DNA of 51,194 bases from Chloroflexus sp. MS-G. Lineage in GTDB: Bacteria; Chloroflexota; Chloroflexia; Chloroflexales; Chloroflexaceae. The notes under the pieces are model-generated. The model made no database searches and was not told where the DNA came from. It saw only the letters and a list, made by a program, of their open reading frames with translations. This document shows positions 34,665 through 44,063 of the stretch, piece after piece. How positions within the stretch are numbered: position 1 is the stretch's first letter; each line of letters begins with the position of its first letter. The stretch lies in assembly GCF_000735195.1 (NCBI RefSeq), contig NZ_JPIM01000019.1, positions 1 to 51,194 on the forward strand. The letters are read 5' to 3'. Both the position numbers and the translations under genes were made by a program.

Positions 34665-35434
34665 TGCCACTCGTAAACACGACAACCGGTGATCTGTTTG
34701 TGATGCGGCGTGGTTCGTCCGGGCTGCCGCTCATCTTTATTCACGGCGCCGGTGGCAGTAGTCGGCATTGGGGACGATTGCTTACCCTATTGCCGTCGAC
34801 CATCCAGATGATCGCGGTTGATTTACCCGGCCATGGACGATCACCGGCGAGCGAGTCCATTTCGATTGCCGACTATGCTCTGCACGTGATTTCGCTGCAC
34901 CAGGCTCTCGGCTTACCACCAGCACTTGTCGTCGGTCATTCAATGGGTGGCGCCATCGCATTGCAGATCGCGTTGACCGCGCCGCACATAGTGGCCGGGC
35001 TGGGATTGGTGAGCACCGCAGCCCGTTTACGTGTCGCTCCGGCGCTACTCACCGGGCTGGCCGGTGATCTCGCGGCGCGCCGTGAAGCGATCACAACGCT
35101 GGTCAACTGGTTATTCAGCCCAACAGCAAGCCCCGACCTGATCACCGATGCCCTGGCCGAATATACCGCGCTCGATCCGGAACTCTTACTGGCCGATCTC
35201 CGCGCCTGTGACGGTTTTGATCTCCGTTCACGACTGGCCGAAATTCGTTGTCCGGCACTGGTGATCACCGGAACTGATGATCGACTGACGCCGCCAAAAC
35301 TCGGCGCCGAGCTGGCGGCTGGGCTTGGTGTTCCCCACCATCTCCTGACCGATGTTGGTCATATGCCGATGTTGGAAGCACCTGACCGCCTGTCCGATCA
35401 GCTTTTACACCTGCTGCTTGCCTGCAATAAGTAG
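34664..35434 (+). CDS. Alpha/beta hydrolase
   Basis: A 256-residue serine hydrolase. The oxyanion segment is LPLIFIHGAGGSSRHWG, the nucleophile elbow is VVGHSMGGAIAL with the catalytic Ser, the Asp is in VITGTDDRLTPP and the His is in DVGHMPMLEAPDRL. It is similar to BioH/MhpC-type esterases, but the substrate is unknown. It overlaps the pterin dehydratase gene by one base, so the two are translationally coupled. No functional link is evident. Confidence 0.88.
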   Translation: MPLVNTTTGDLFVMRRGSSGLPLIFIHGAGGSSRHWGRLLTLLPSTIQMIAVDLPGHGRSPASESISIADYALHVISLHQALGLPPALVVGHSMGGAIALQIALTAPHIVAGLGLVSTAARLRVAPALLTGLAGDLAARREAITTLVNWLFSPTASPDLITDALAEYTALDPELLLADLRACDGFDLRSRLAEIRCPALVITGTDDRLTPPKLGAELAAGLGVPHHLLTDVGHMPMLEAPDRLSDQLLHLLLACNK

Positions 35435-35497
35435 CTCACGTAGAATGGAAAGAGCGGTCAAAAGAAGGACAATTTTATATCTACCGAGGAGGCGATC

Positions 35498-36637
35498 ATG
35501 GAATTCCAGCTTACCGAAGATCAACTGATGCTGCGCGACATGGTGCGTCAGTTTGTCGAAAAAGAGGCCAAACCAACCGTCGCCGAGCGAGACGAACACG
35601 CTCGCTGGCCGACCGAGCTGGTACGTAAGATGGGTGAACTCGGTCTGATGGGAGTTGCTGTCAGCGAGGAGTATGGCGGCGCTGGGATGGATTATGTCTC
35701 GTATGCGATCGTGATCGAGGAATTATCACGGGTCGATCCCTCGCTGGGCGTGATCGCCTCGGTGAATAACTCGCTAGTCTGCTACGGGATCGAGAAGTTC
35801 GGCACTGAAGAGCAAAAGCGTGAGTTGTTGACACCTCTTGCCAGTGGTCGGATGCTTGGTGCGTTCTCGCTCAGCGAGCCAGGCGCTGGGTCGGATGCTG
35901 CCGCTCAACGCACCACTGCCGTGCGTGATGGCGATTACTATATCATCAACGGTGTGAAAAATTGGGTCACCAACGGCGATCACGCCGATACCATCATTCT
36001 GATGGCAATGACCGATCCGAGCAAAGGGACCAAAGGAATCACCGCCTTCCTGGTTGACACCCACGCTCCCGGCTGTCGTGTCGTCAAGGTTGAAAACAAA
36101 CTGGGCATTCGCAGCGCTCATAGCTGCCAGATGGCGTATGACAATTACCGTCTACCGGCGTGGCGCCGTCTTGGTGAAGAGGGTCAGGGCTTCAAAATCG
36201 CGATGACCATCCTCAACGCCGGACGAATCGGGATTGCCGCACAAGCGGTCGGGATTGCGCAGGGAGCCTTCGAGGCGGCTCTGGAATACAGCAAGGTGCG
36301 TGAACAATTCGGCAAACCGATTCACGAATTCCAAGCAGTTGGCTTTACGCTCGCCGATATGGCAACCCGCATTAAGGCTGCGCGGCTGCTCACCTACGAA
36401 GCTGCCTGGCGTAAAGATCAGGGCCTTGACTTTATCAAAGATGCTTCAATGGCGAAACTCTTTGCCTCAGAGACAGCAATGTGGGTCGCCACAAAGGCCG
36501 TGCAACTCCACGGATCGAATGGCTATTCAAAGGAATATCCGGTAGAACGCTTCTTCCGTGATGCCAAGATTACGGAGATTTATGAGGGAACGAGTGAGAT
36601 TCAGCGCCTGGTGATCAGCCGTGAACTGGTGCGCTGA
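35498..36637 (+). CDS. Acyl-CoA dehydrogenase, short-chain/butyryl-CoA type
   Basis: A 379-residue FAD enzyme oxidising acyl-CoA to enoyl-CoA and passing electrons to ETF. The three-domain order is visible: N-terminal helices, the middle beta domain with the signature [16 protein letters not shown], and the C-terminal helices with [34 protein letters not shown] and the catalytic Glu in [12 protein letters not shown]. Position and motif match butyryl-CoA and related dehydrogenases. GAGGAGG lies six to seven bases before the ATG. It is a single gene; the exact chain length is not assignable. Confidence 0.93.
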   Translation: MEFQLTEDQLMLRDMVRQFVEKEAKPTVAERDEHARWPTELVRKMGELGLMGVAVSEEYGGAGMDYVSYAIVIEELSRVDPSLGVIASVNNSLVCYGIEKFGTEEQKRELLTPLASGRMLGAFSLSEPGAGSDAAAQRTTAVRDGDYYIINGVKNWVTNGDHADTIILMAMTDPSKGTKGITAFLVDTHAPGCRVVKVENKLGIRSAHSCQMAYDNYRLPAWRRLGEEGQGFKIAMTILNAGRIGIAAQAVGIAQGAFEAALEYSKVREQFGKPIHEFQAVGFTLADMATRIKAARLLTYEAAWRKDQGLDFIKDASMAKLFASETAMWVATKAVQLHGSNGYSKEYPVERFFRDAKITEIYEGTSEIQRLVISRELVR

Positions 36638-36676
36638 TCAAACAGACGGCGGCGCTGCGTCGCTCTTATAGAAGCT

Positions 36677-37306
36677 ATGCGTCTGATTTTTGTGCGACAC
36701 GGCGAGACACCGTGGAATCGAACACTGCAATATCAGGGCCAGGCGCCAATCCCGCTCAATGAGCACGGCCGTGAACAGGCACGTCGGGTAGGACAGCGCC
36801 TGGCTCGCAGTGGGGCGGTGGCACTCTACAGTAGCGATCTGCCTCGCGCATGGGAAACTGCCGAGATTATTGGTGAGTATGTTCATCTCCACCCGATTGC
36901 AATGCCCGATCTGCGCGAGATTGATGTCGGGTTGTGGCAAGGGCTAACGCCAACAGAGCTGTATCAGCGGTTTCCCGAGCATATGCGCGAGTACGACCGT
37001 GACCCAGCGCATACCGTTCGCCTCGGCGGTGAAAGTTATGCCCAACTCCAGGCAAGAGTTCTGCGGGCTTTCACGCAGATCGAGGCGGCCCACCGGACAG
37101 GTGAAACGATTATCGTGGTCTCGCACGGTGGCTCAATTCGGGCGTTATTCTGTCATATTATCGGTCTTGATCTGGTAAACTTCGGTAAATTATGGCTCGA
37201 CAATGGTTCGTTGAGCGAAATCGTCCGCGGGCGAAGTGGCTGGCGGCTATTACGGATGAACGATGTCGCCCACCTTGAAGACCTGGTGGTAGAAGGCGGC
37301 GAGTAG
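36677..37306 (+). CDS. Histidine phosphatase family protein (GpmB/CobC-like)
   Basis: A 209-residue phosphatase or mutase of the RHG superfamily. The catalytic motif is FVRHGETPWN (RHGE at residues 7-10), with SDLPRAWETAEII, the acid in LREIDVGLWQG and the second His in VVSHGGSIRAL (near 150). Residue pattern cannot separate broad-specificity phosphatase, phosphoglycerate mutase and alpha-ribazole phosphatase. It precedes ppc by four bases, so the two form an operon that continues into sua5. Confidence 0.88.
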   Translation: MRLIFVRHGETPWNRTLQYQGQAPIPLNEHGREQARRVGQRLARSGAVALYSSDLPRAWETAEIIGEYVHLHPIAMPDLREIDVGLWQGLTPTELYQRFPEHMREYDRDPAHTVRLGGESYAQLQARVLRAFTQIEAAHRTGETIIVVSHGGSIRALFCHIIGLDLVNFGKLWLDNGSLSEIVRGRSGWRLLRMNDVAHLEDLVVEGGE

Positions 37307-37310
37307 ACGT

Positions 37311-40112
37311 ATGAGCGGACGAACGACTGCTGTTGAACATGATTTGCTGTCGGCAAACATTCGGGCGCTGGGTGATATTCTTGGTCGGGTAATTACCGGA
37401 CAGCACGGCGAAACAACGCTGAACCTTGTTGAACAGGTGCGCCGTATGGCGAAGGAATTGCGTAACGCTCCTACGCAAACTGATCCCAATGCCCTGCCGC
37501 GCCTGATCGCTGACCTCAGCCTCTCGCAGTTACAAAGTCTGGTTAAGGCATTTACCCTCTATTTCGGTTTGGTCAATCTGGCCGAAGGGGTTGAACGTTT
37601 ACGGGCACTGCGTGCTCGCGATGTGCGCCATGCCCCTGCGCCGCGTGCTGAGAGCATCGCCGACGCTATCCATCTGCTAAAGCAACATGGAGTACCGGCA
37701 GCAGCAATCCAGGAATGGCTGGATCACGCACTGATCATGCCGGTACTCACCGCACACCCTACCGAATCGCGACGGCGAACGATTTTGATCAAGCTGCGCC
37801 GCATCTTCGATAGGCTGATCGATCTGACATTCGGGGAGCGGCTGGTTTTACCGGCTGACCGTCAGGCCGCTATCACGGCCATCGAACGCGAAATCGTTGG
37901 TCTCTGGCAGAGTGATGATGTTCGGAACCGGCGACCCTCAGTGCTCGATGAGGTCGAGAACGGTCTGTTTTATTTTCAGACGGTGCTCTGGGACCTGTTG
38001 CCACTCCTTTACCGTGAGACTGCCGAGGCGCTTACTGCCGCGTACCCCGACCATCAGTGGCATCTGCCGCCTTTCCTCCGCTTCGGAAGCTGGATGGGTG
38101 GTGACCGCGATGGCAATCCCTTTGTGACGCCAGAAGTCACGGTCGAGACGGTGCGTCTGATGCGGAGCGCAATGCTGCATTACCTGATTGGATGCCTTGA
38201 TCGCCTGATTACCGATCTCAGTCAGTCGGTACAGCAGGTGAAGGTTGATACTGCGATCATCGACCGGATTGCCGAGTACCGTGAACTGATGCCTGACGCG
38301 GCGGCAACGCTCAACCCACATTACCGCTGCGAACCGTACCGTCAGTTATGTCACTTCATTCAAGCCCGCTTGCAGAAAACACTGCACTACACCTTACACC
38401 ATACCCCTCGTTGGGGTGCCGATCCGCAGCCCCCGCGTATGCGCGACATTTACTACCATAGTCGTGAACTGTTAGCCGATCTCGATCTGATCGATGCCAG
38501 TCTGCGCAACAATGGCGGCGCCTTAATTGCCGATGGCCTGCTCCGCGATGTCCGCACAAACGTAGCCGCCTTTCGTCTGCACACCGCCACCCTCGACGTG
38601 CGCCAGCACGCGAGTCGGCATACCACTGCGCTGAGTGAAATCCTGGCTGCTGCCGGTGTCGTGAGTAACTATGAAGCTCTCGATGAGTCTGAACGAGTGG
38701 CAGTACTGAGTGTCGAAATTCGGCGACCCCGCCCGCTCACCCCTAGCCGCCTCAGCCACCTTAGCCCGGCAACGGCAGAGACGGTGGAAACATTTCGCGT
38801 TATGTCGGCGATCAGCGAACAGCTCGATCCCGAGATTTTTCAGACCTACATCATCTCAACCACCAGCCAAGTCAGTGATCTGCTGGCCGTCTTGCTCTTC
38901 TGCCGTGATGCCGGCCTGTATCAGCCCGGCCAATACAGTCAGTTGAATATCGTGCCACTGTTCGAGACCGGTGACGACTTACAACGGGCACCACTCTTGC
39001 TCGACGAATTACTGCAATTGCCGGTGTACCGTGAACATCTGGCACTCCGCGATAATCTGCAAGAGGTGATGCTCGGCTATTCTGACAGCAACAAAGAGGG
39101 TGGCTTTGTCGCTGCGAACTGGGCACTCTACCGGGCGCAGGTTGCCTTGACAGCCGTCACCGACCGGCACGGTGTCCGTTTACGACTATTCCACGGTCGG
39201 GGTGGTGCCGTTGGGCGCGGTGGTGGCCCGGCTGGGCAGGCGATTCTGGCCCAACCGCCGGGTACGCTTCACGGTCAGATTAAAGTGACCGATCAGGGTG
39301 AGATGATTTCAGATCGCTATCTCGATCCGCGGACTGCTCATCGCCATCTCGAACAGGTGGTGAATGCCGTGCTCCGCGCCGGTTTCCCCGGCATGGCTCG
39401 CCACCCCGAACCAGAGTGGGTTGCCGCAATGGAGCGTATGGCCGAAACGGCGCGGACTGTCTATCGAAGTCTAGTCTACGAAGACCCTGATTTTCTGATC
39501 TATTTTCGCAACGCAACTCCGGTTGCTGAATTCAACCGCTTACGGATCGGATCACGTCCGGTCTCGCGGCGTAAGAGTGACCGGATCGAAGACTTGCGCG
39601 CCATTCCGTGGGTGTTTAGCTGGATGCAAAGCCGACACACGTTGCCCGGCTGGTTTGGGCTGGGGAGTGCGCTGGAAGAGTTTGCCGAAGCCGATCCCAA
39701 TCATCTACATCTGCTGCGCACGATGTACCGCCACTGGCCGTTTTTTACCACGCTGCTCGACAACGCGCAGATGATTATGTTAAAAGCCGACATGAACATC
39801 GCTCGCGCCTACGCTGGTTTGGTACCGGATCAACAGCTTGCCGCACGCATCTTCCAGCAAATTGAGAACGAATTCCGGCGCACTGAACGGATGATTTGCC
39901 AGATCACCGAACAGAACGATCTCTTAGCACATCAACCTGTTCTGCAACGTGCGATTCGGCAGCGCAATCCGTACATTGATCCACTAAGTTTCATTCAGAT
40001 CGAGTTGCTGAAACGTTTACGGGCTGCGCCACCCGAAGAACAGGTTGAACTGGAAACAGTGCTTCTGATGTCGATTAACGGCATCGCAGCCGGCTTGAAA
40101 AATACAGGCTGA
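37311..40112 (+). CDS. ppc: Phosphoenolpyruvate carboxylase
   Basis: Carboxylates PEP with bicarbonate to oxaloacetate. The 933-residue protein has the two active-site signatures: VLTAHPTESRRRT (145-157) and the stretch with GYSDSNKEGG (about 588) followed by LFHGRGGAVGRGGG (about 625). FGSWMGGDRDGNPFVTPEVT (about 260) and the C-terminal SINGIAAGLKNTG are also intact. It is in an operon after the phosphatase gene and overlaps sua5 by one base (TGATG). In a Chloroflexus-like metabolism it supplies oxaloacetate from PEP made by CO2 fixation or growth on acetate. Confidence 0.97.
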   Translation: MSGRTTAVEHDLLSANIRALGDILGRVITGQHGETTLNLVEQVRRMAKELRNAPTQTDPNALPRLIADLSLSQLQSLVKAFTLYFGLVNLAEGVERLRALRARDVRHAPAPRAESIADAIHLLKQHGVPAAAIQEWLDHALIMPVLTAHPTESRRRTILIKLRRIFDRLIDLTFGERLVLPADRQAAITAIEREIVGLWQSDDVRNRRPSVLDEVENGLFYFQTVLWDLLPLLYRETAEALTAAYPDHQWHLPPFLRFGSWMGGDRDGNPFVTPEVTVETVRLMRSAMLHYLIGCLDRLITDLSQSVQQVKVDTAIIDRIAEYRELMPDAAATLNPHYRCEPYRQLCHFIQARLQKTLHYTLHHTPRWGADPQPPRMRDIYYHSRELLADLDLIDASLRNNGGALIADGLLRDVRTNVAAFRLHTATLDVRQHASRHTTALSEILAAAGVVSNYEALDESERVAVLSVEIRRPRPLTPSRLSHLSPATAETVETFRVMSAISEQLDPEIFQTYIISTTSQVSDLLAVLLFCRDAGLYQPGQYSQLNIVPLFETGDDLQRAPLLLDELLQLPVYREHLALRDNLQEVMLGYSDSNKEGGFVAANWALYRAQVALTAVTDRHGVRLRLFHGRGGAVGRGGGPAGQAILAQPPGTLHGQIKVTDQGEMISDRYLDPRTAHRHLEQVVNAVLRAGFPGMARHPEPEWVAAMERMAETARTVYRSLVYEDPDFLIYFRNATPVAEFNRLRIGSRPVSRRKSDRIEDLRAIPWVFSWMQSRHTLPGWFGLGSALEEFAEADPNHLHLLRTMYRHWPFFTTLLDNAQMIMLKADMNIARAYAGLVPDQQLAARIFQQIENEFRRTERMICQITEQNDLLAHQPVLQRAIRQRNPYIDPLSFIQIELLKRLRAAPPEEQVELETVLLMSINGIAAGLKNTG

Positions 40113-41167
40113 TGCAAACCAAACGACTCGATACATCACCCGCAGCAATTGCACTGGCCGCTACGCTCATCCGTCGCGGTGAATTGGTCGCCTTCCCGAC
40201 CGAAACCGTCTATGGACTGGGAGGTCACGCGCTTGACGAGCAAGCGGTGCAGGCGATCTTCACCGCTAAGGGCCGTCCGGCCAGCGATCCGCTGATCGTT
40301 CATTTGGCCGATCGTCGTGATCTGCCGCACGTTGCTGCCAGCATCCCGCCACTGGCGGCGCAACTGGCGGCTACCTTCTGGCCCGGCCCGCTCACGCTCA
40401 TTGTCCCGCGGCATCCACAGGTTCCGCTCGCGGTCACTGCCGGGCGCGAGACAGTAGCAGTGCGTGTACCTGCCCATCCGGTCGCGCAAGCACTCTTGCA
40501 GGCCGCCGAGGTACCGGTCGCCGCGCCGAGTGCGAACCGCTTTGGTCACACCAGTCCAACCACCGCCGATCACGTTCTAGCCGACCTCAATGGACGGATC
40601 GCTGCCGTGATCGATGGCGGCCCGACCCCAATCGGGATCGAATCGACGGTTCTTGACTGTACCACCAGCCCACCTACGCTGTTGCGTCCTGGCGGAGTGA
40701 GCCTTGAAACATTAACAGCATTGATTGGCCCGATCGAGGTTCATCGTTCGTTCAAGACTGATACCGAGGAGACGCAGGGTCTGGTCTCACCTGGACTGCT
40801 TGAGCGTCACTACGCTCCCGATCACGAACTGTGGCTCTTTAGTGGCCGACCAGAGGTCGCACGAGCGCACCTGCGAGCCGAGGCTGAACAAGCACTTGCC
40901 AGCGGCATGCGCATCGGATTACTCTTGCCCGAGGAAGACCTGGCGCTCATGCGTGATCTACCGGCAGAGGTCGAATCGCTCGGCCCAACCGCCGATCCAG
41001 AGGCAATGGCGCGACGGCTCTACGCCGCCTTGCGCGCACTCGACGAGCGCAAACCCGATCGCATGTTTGCCCGTGATTTCGACGATACCGGCCTGGGTCG
41101 CGCCCTCCGCGACCGACTGCGTCGGGCAGCGACGCGGGTCATCGTGATTGACGGAGCCGGACTCTAG
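40112..41167 (+). CDS. L-threonylcarbamoyladenylate synthase, Sua5 type
   Basis: Makes threonylcarbamoyl-AMP from Thr, bicarbonate and ATP for the t6A37 modification of ANN-decoding tRNAs. Residues 1-200 are the TsaC/YrdC domain: LVAFPTETVYGLG, FTAKGRPASDPLIVH, FWPGPLTLIV, VPVAAPSANRFGHTSPT and IGIESTVLDCT. Residues about 205-350 contain the linker and the C-terminal Sua5 domain, so it is the long Sua5 (YwlC) form. It overlaps the ppc stop. The IS607 element begins a few tens of bases after its stop codon. Confidence 0.94.
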   Translation: MQTKRLDTSPAAIALAATLIRRGELVAFPTETVYGLGGHALDEQAVQAIFTAKGRPASDPLIVHLADRRDLPHVAASIPPLAAQLAATFWPGPLTLIVPRHPQVPLAVTAGRETVAVRVPAHPVAQALLQAAEVPVAAPSANRFGHTSPTTADHVLADLNGRIAAVIDGGPTPIGIESTVLDCTTSPPTLLRPGGVSLETLTALIGPIEVHRSFKTDTEETQGLVSPGLLERHYAPDHELWLFSGRPEVARAHLRAEAEQALASGMRIGLLLPEEDLALMRDLPAEVESLGPTADPEAMARRLYAALRALDERKPDRMFARDFDDTGLGRALRDRLRRAATRVIVIDGAGL

Positions 41168-41204
41168 CTTGACTTCTAGTACGCGATAGTGTATAACGGT
41201 GCTC

Positions 41205-41813
41205 ATGGAAAACACCATGTGCACAGGGAAAGCCGCAACACTCCTTGGTGTCTCGGTCAAGACGTTGCAGCGTTGGGAATGCGAAGGAAGGCTGATGGAC
41301 AGCAACCGCCGTCTCTCCCCTGAGACGCAGATCCGTGCGGTCATCGGTTTGCGGCAGGCGAACCATGCGCCACCCACGCCGGTCGCCTCCTGTCGGGTAT
41401 CGAGTGTGGCACAGAAGCCGGACCTGGCGAATCAGCGCAACGTGCTGGAAGAGGTCGTGGTGGCGAAGGGATTGGCGGGGGTTGAGTGTATCGAGGAAGT
41501 GGGCGGCGGGTTGAACTTCAAGCGCAAGCGGTTTCTGGCCCGTATGGACGAGATCGGGCGACGGGACGTCACGATGCTGATCCTCGCGCACCGGGACCGC
41601 CTCACCCGTTTCGGCGTTGAGTGGTTCGAACGTGACGCCAAAACCCATGGTTGCGCAGTGCTGGTGCTCACCCAGGAACGGCTGTCTCCCGAACCGGAAA
41701 TGGGGCAAGACGTGATGACCATCGTGCACGGTTGTTCGTCTCGGCGATACGGTTTGAGAAACTATCGAAAAAAGTTGGACGAAGCGCTAAAACAGGATGC
41801 GAGTCATGAGTAA
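41205..41813 (+). CDS. tnpA: IS607-family serine recombinase TnpA
   Basis: A 202-residue site-specific recombinase. The N-terminal MerR-like domain reads TGKAATLLGVSVKTLQRWECEG. The catalytic resolvase domain starts CRVSSVAQKPDLANQRNVL with the nucleophile Ser in RVSS, then GGGLNFKRKRFLARMDE, and the Arg cluster in LILAHRDRLTRFGVEWFE. The C-terminal MTIVHGCSSRRYGLRNYRKK matches the IS607 tail. Start candidates are GTG 41199, ATG 41205 and ATG 41217; the last begins directly at the HTH. All key residues look intact, so the element may be mobile. Confidence 0.87.
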   Translation: MENTMCTGKAATLLGVSVKTLQRWECEGRLMDSNRRLSPETQIRAVIGLRQANHAPPTPVASCRVSSVAQKPDLANQRNVLEEVVVAKGLAGVECIEEVGGGLNFKRKRFLARMDEIGRRDVTMLILAHRDRLTRFGVEWFERDAKTHGCAVLVLTQERLSPEPEMGQDVMTIVHGCSSRRYGLRNYRKKLDEALKQDASHE

Positions 41814-41831
41814 TGCCAAGAAGGCCAAACG

Positions 41832-43172
41832 ATGCAACTAACCCACAAGATCGCCCTTTGTCCGACTCCTGAGCAAATCGACTACTTCAAGCGTGCCTGC
41901 GGCACGGCCCGGCGCGTCTGGAACTGGGCGCTCAATGAATGGAACAAACAATACGCAGCAGGCGGCAAGCCGAACGCAATGGCGCTCAAAAAGCAGTTCA
42001 ACGCCATCAAATACACCGACCCACAGTGGCTCGACGAGAAGGGACGGCCTTGGTTGCGAGACATTCACCGGGACGCACACGCACAGCCGTTTGCCCATCT
42101 CGCCAAAGCCTGGGAAAGATTCTTCACTGATCTCAAGGCTGGCAAAGAGGCGCACGCGCCGCGCTTCAAGAAAAAGGGGCGTTGCCGCGACAGCTTTTAT
42201 GTTGCCAACGACAAGTTCCGTCTGGACGGCAAGACGATCCGTCTGCCCAAGATCGGCGACGTCGCCATGACCGAGGAACTGCGATTCAAAGGAAAGATAC
42301 TGGGCGCGACGGTCTCGCGCACGGCGGATCGTTGGTTTGTGGCAATACAGGTCGAAGTGCCCGATGCGCAATGCTATCGGCGTCGCACCTCCCATGAGGT
42401 CAATGGCATCGACTTGGGCGTTAAGGCTGCCGCAACGATCTCCAGCGGCGAAGTCATCGAAGCGCCAAAGCCGCTCAACGCAGCGCTGCGTCGCCTCAAG
42501 ATTCGCGGTCGGCGTCTCAGCCGCAAGCTGGAAGCCGCCAAAGAGATGGCGGGGTTTGGACGCCATGCCTGCCTGCCCAAAGGAACGCGCCTGCCGGTCT
42601 CGAACAACCGGCAGAAGTCCGCTGCGACATTGGCAAGGCTCTATGCCCGCCTTGCCAATCTCCGAGCGGACTTTACTCATAAGCTCACGACCCGACTCTG
42701 CCGCGAAAACCAAGCGTTAGTGATCGAGGATGTAAACGTCAAGGGGATGCTCGCGAACGAGAGACTCGCCCGCGCCATCGCTGACGTTGGCTTTGGTGTG
42801 TTCCGCTCGCAGGTGGAATACAAGGCGAAACGCTACGGTACTCATCTCATCATCGCCGATCGTTGGTATCCAAGTAGCCGACTCTGTTTCAAGTGTGGCT
42901 GGAAGAACGAGGCGCTGACGTTGAGCGATCGAGAATGGGTGTGTGCGCAATGTGGCGAGCGCCATGACCGAGACCTCAATGCGGCGCGGAACCTGAAACG
43001 GCTGGCAACCGAAACTGCCCTACCCGTGGCGAGTCCGACCAGTAATGGCGGCGCTGCAGCGGGGACCGTCCCCGCCGCAGCCGGGAAAGTCACGCCTGTC
43101 AGAGACGACGGTGGTCATCAAGACACGTCGGGGCAGGAAGAGAAGTGTGCGCACTTTTGCGCACTTTCTTGA
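41832..43172 (+). CDS. tnpB: TnpB, RuvC-like RNA-guided nuclease of the IS607 element
   Basis: A 446-residue TnpB. TnpB proteins are guided by an RNA from the element's right end and cut DNA, which helps retain the transposon. The three RuvC acids are present: D194 in GIDLGVKA, E299 in VIEDVNVKGM and D381 in HDRDLNAARNL. The zinc ribbon C352-x2-C355 ... C371-x2-C374 is complete. The N-terminal WED/REC part (RRVWNWALNEWN, PRFKKKGRCRDSF) is typical. The last 60 residues are unstructured and coincide with the region expected to encode the guide RNA. The nuclease looks active. Confidence 0.9.
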   Translation: MQLTHKIALCPTPEQIDYFKRACGTARRVWNWALNEWNKQYAAGGKPNAMALKKQFNAIKYTDPQWLDEKGRPWLRDIHRDAHAQPFAHLAKAWERFFTDLKAGKEAHAPRFKKKGRCRDSFYVANDKFRLDGKTIRLPKIGDVAMTEELRFKGKILGATVSRTADRWFVAIQVEVPDAQCYRRRTSHEVNGIDLGVKAAATISSGEVIEAPKPLNAALRRLKIRGRRLSRKLEAAKEMAGFGRHACLPKGTRLPVSNNRQKSAATLARLYARLANLRADFTHKLTTRLCRENQALVIEDVNVKGMLANERLARAIADVGFGVFRSQVEYKAKRYGTHLIIADRWYPSSRLCFKCGWKNEALTLSDREWVCAQCGERHDRDLNAARNLKRLATETALPVASPTSNGGAAAGTVPAAAGKVTPVRDDGGHQDTSGQEEKCAHFCALS

Positions 43173-43175
43173 TAG
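43000..43175 (+). ncRNA. Predicted omega (reRNA) scaffold at the element's right end
   Basis: In IS607/IS605 elements the TnpB guide RNA overlaps the 3' end of tnpB and runs past the right end. Here that region contains a perfect GCGGGGA-CCG-TCCCCGC hairpin (43059-43075) and the GTGCGC/GCGCAC dyad at the end, and the encoded residues are unconserved. The guide would be the sequence right after the element end. Exact borders are not determinable by eye. Confidence 0.35.
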
Positions 43176-43238
43176 CAGAAGAAAGAACAGCATAAAATAC
43201 GAAATCATGTTCTTCATTTGTGTTGGATTGAAAGACTT

Positions 43239-44063
43239 ATGAACGAAAGCACGAAGCTCATTTTAGGTGATTGTCGAGAGGTATTGAAAGAGATACCAGA
43301 CAATTCAGTTGATCTTATCTTTACCTCACCACCTTACGCTGATCGCCGTAAAAACACATACGGGGGGATTCATCCTGATGCATATGTGGAATGGTTCCTC
43401 CCGATCGGTCAAGAACTCTTCCGAGTCCTCAAACCTGATGGGACGTTCATGCTCAACATCAAGGAAAAAGCGGAAAATGGTGAACGCCACACGTATGTTA
43501 TTGAGTTGATTCTTGCGCTGCGCAAACAGGGATGGTTGTGGACGGAGGAGTTCATTTGGCACAAAAAGAACTGCTACCCTGGAAAATGGCCGAATCGGTT
43601 TCGTGACGCCTGGGAACGGTTGCTTCAGTTCAACAAAACGAGACGCTTCAAGATGTTTCAAGAAGCGGTTATGATACCAATGGGGCAATGGGCCGATAAA
43701 CGACTCAAGAATCTCAGTCAAACCGATCAGGTTCGTGATAATTCAAGAGTAGGAAGCGGCTTCGGAAAGCGAGTAGCAAACTGGCTGGATCGGCAGATGG
43801 TCTATCCAACGAATGTGCTCCATTTAGCAACCGAAACGAAAAACCGTCGCCACAGCGCTGTCTTTCCAGAGGCGCTCCCTGAGTGGTTTATCAAACTCTT
43901 CACTCAGGAAGGTGATATGATCCTCGATCCGTTTATGGGTTCTGGGACAACCATTAAAGTTGCCCGTCGGATGAACCGTCGTGCGATCGGCATCGAGATT
44001 CTTCCTGAGAATTTTGCATTGGCGGAAGAGGAAATTGCCCGAGAAGCGCCAAGACTTTTATGA
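43239..44063 (+). CDS. Type II DNA methyltransferase, N4-cytosine type
   Basis: A 274-residue SAM-dependent methyltransferase with beta-class motif order. The catalytic motif TSPPY (residues 29-33) precedes the SAM-binding motif DPFMGSGTT (230-238), and TSPPY favours N4-cytosine over N6-adenine. The start GDCREVLKEIPDNSVDLIFT is typical. ATG 43239 was chosen; seven upstream in-frame codons begin with a weak TTG. Its stop overlaps the ATG of the restriction endonuclease (ATGA). It should protect the host from the cognate endonuclease. The stretch is AT-richer than neighbouring housekeeping genes, consistent with transfer. Confidence 0.9.
   Translation: MNESTKLILGDCREVLKEIPDNSVDLIFTSPPYADRRKNTYGGIHPDAYVEWFLPIGQELFRVLKPDGTFMLNIKEKAENGERHTYVIELILALRKQGWLWTEEFIWHKKNCYPGKWPNRFRDAWERLLQFNKTRRFKMFQEAVMIPMGQWADKRLKNLSQTDQVRDNSRVGSGFGKRVANWLDRQMVYPTNVLHLATETKNRRHSAVFPEALPEWFIKLFTQEGDMILDPFMGSGTTIKVARRMNRRAIGIEILPENFALAEEEIAREAPRLL

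Larger units (their letters stand above)
41168..43190 (+). mobile_element. IS607-family element (serine recombinase plus TnpB)
   Basis: Two genes in the same orientation, tnpA then tnpB, with an 18-bp gap, form a complete IS607-type element of about 2.0 kb. IS607 elements lack terminal inverted repeats and target-site duplications, so the ends cannot be fixed by eye. The left end must lie after the sua5 stop at 41167. The right end lies near the GTGCGC-ACTTTT-GCGCAC dyad at the end of tnpB (about 43146-43165). It joins the conserved ppc-sua5 operon to the AT-richer restriction operon. Confidence 0.8.
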
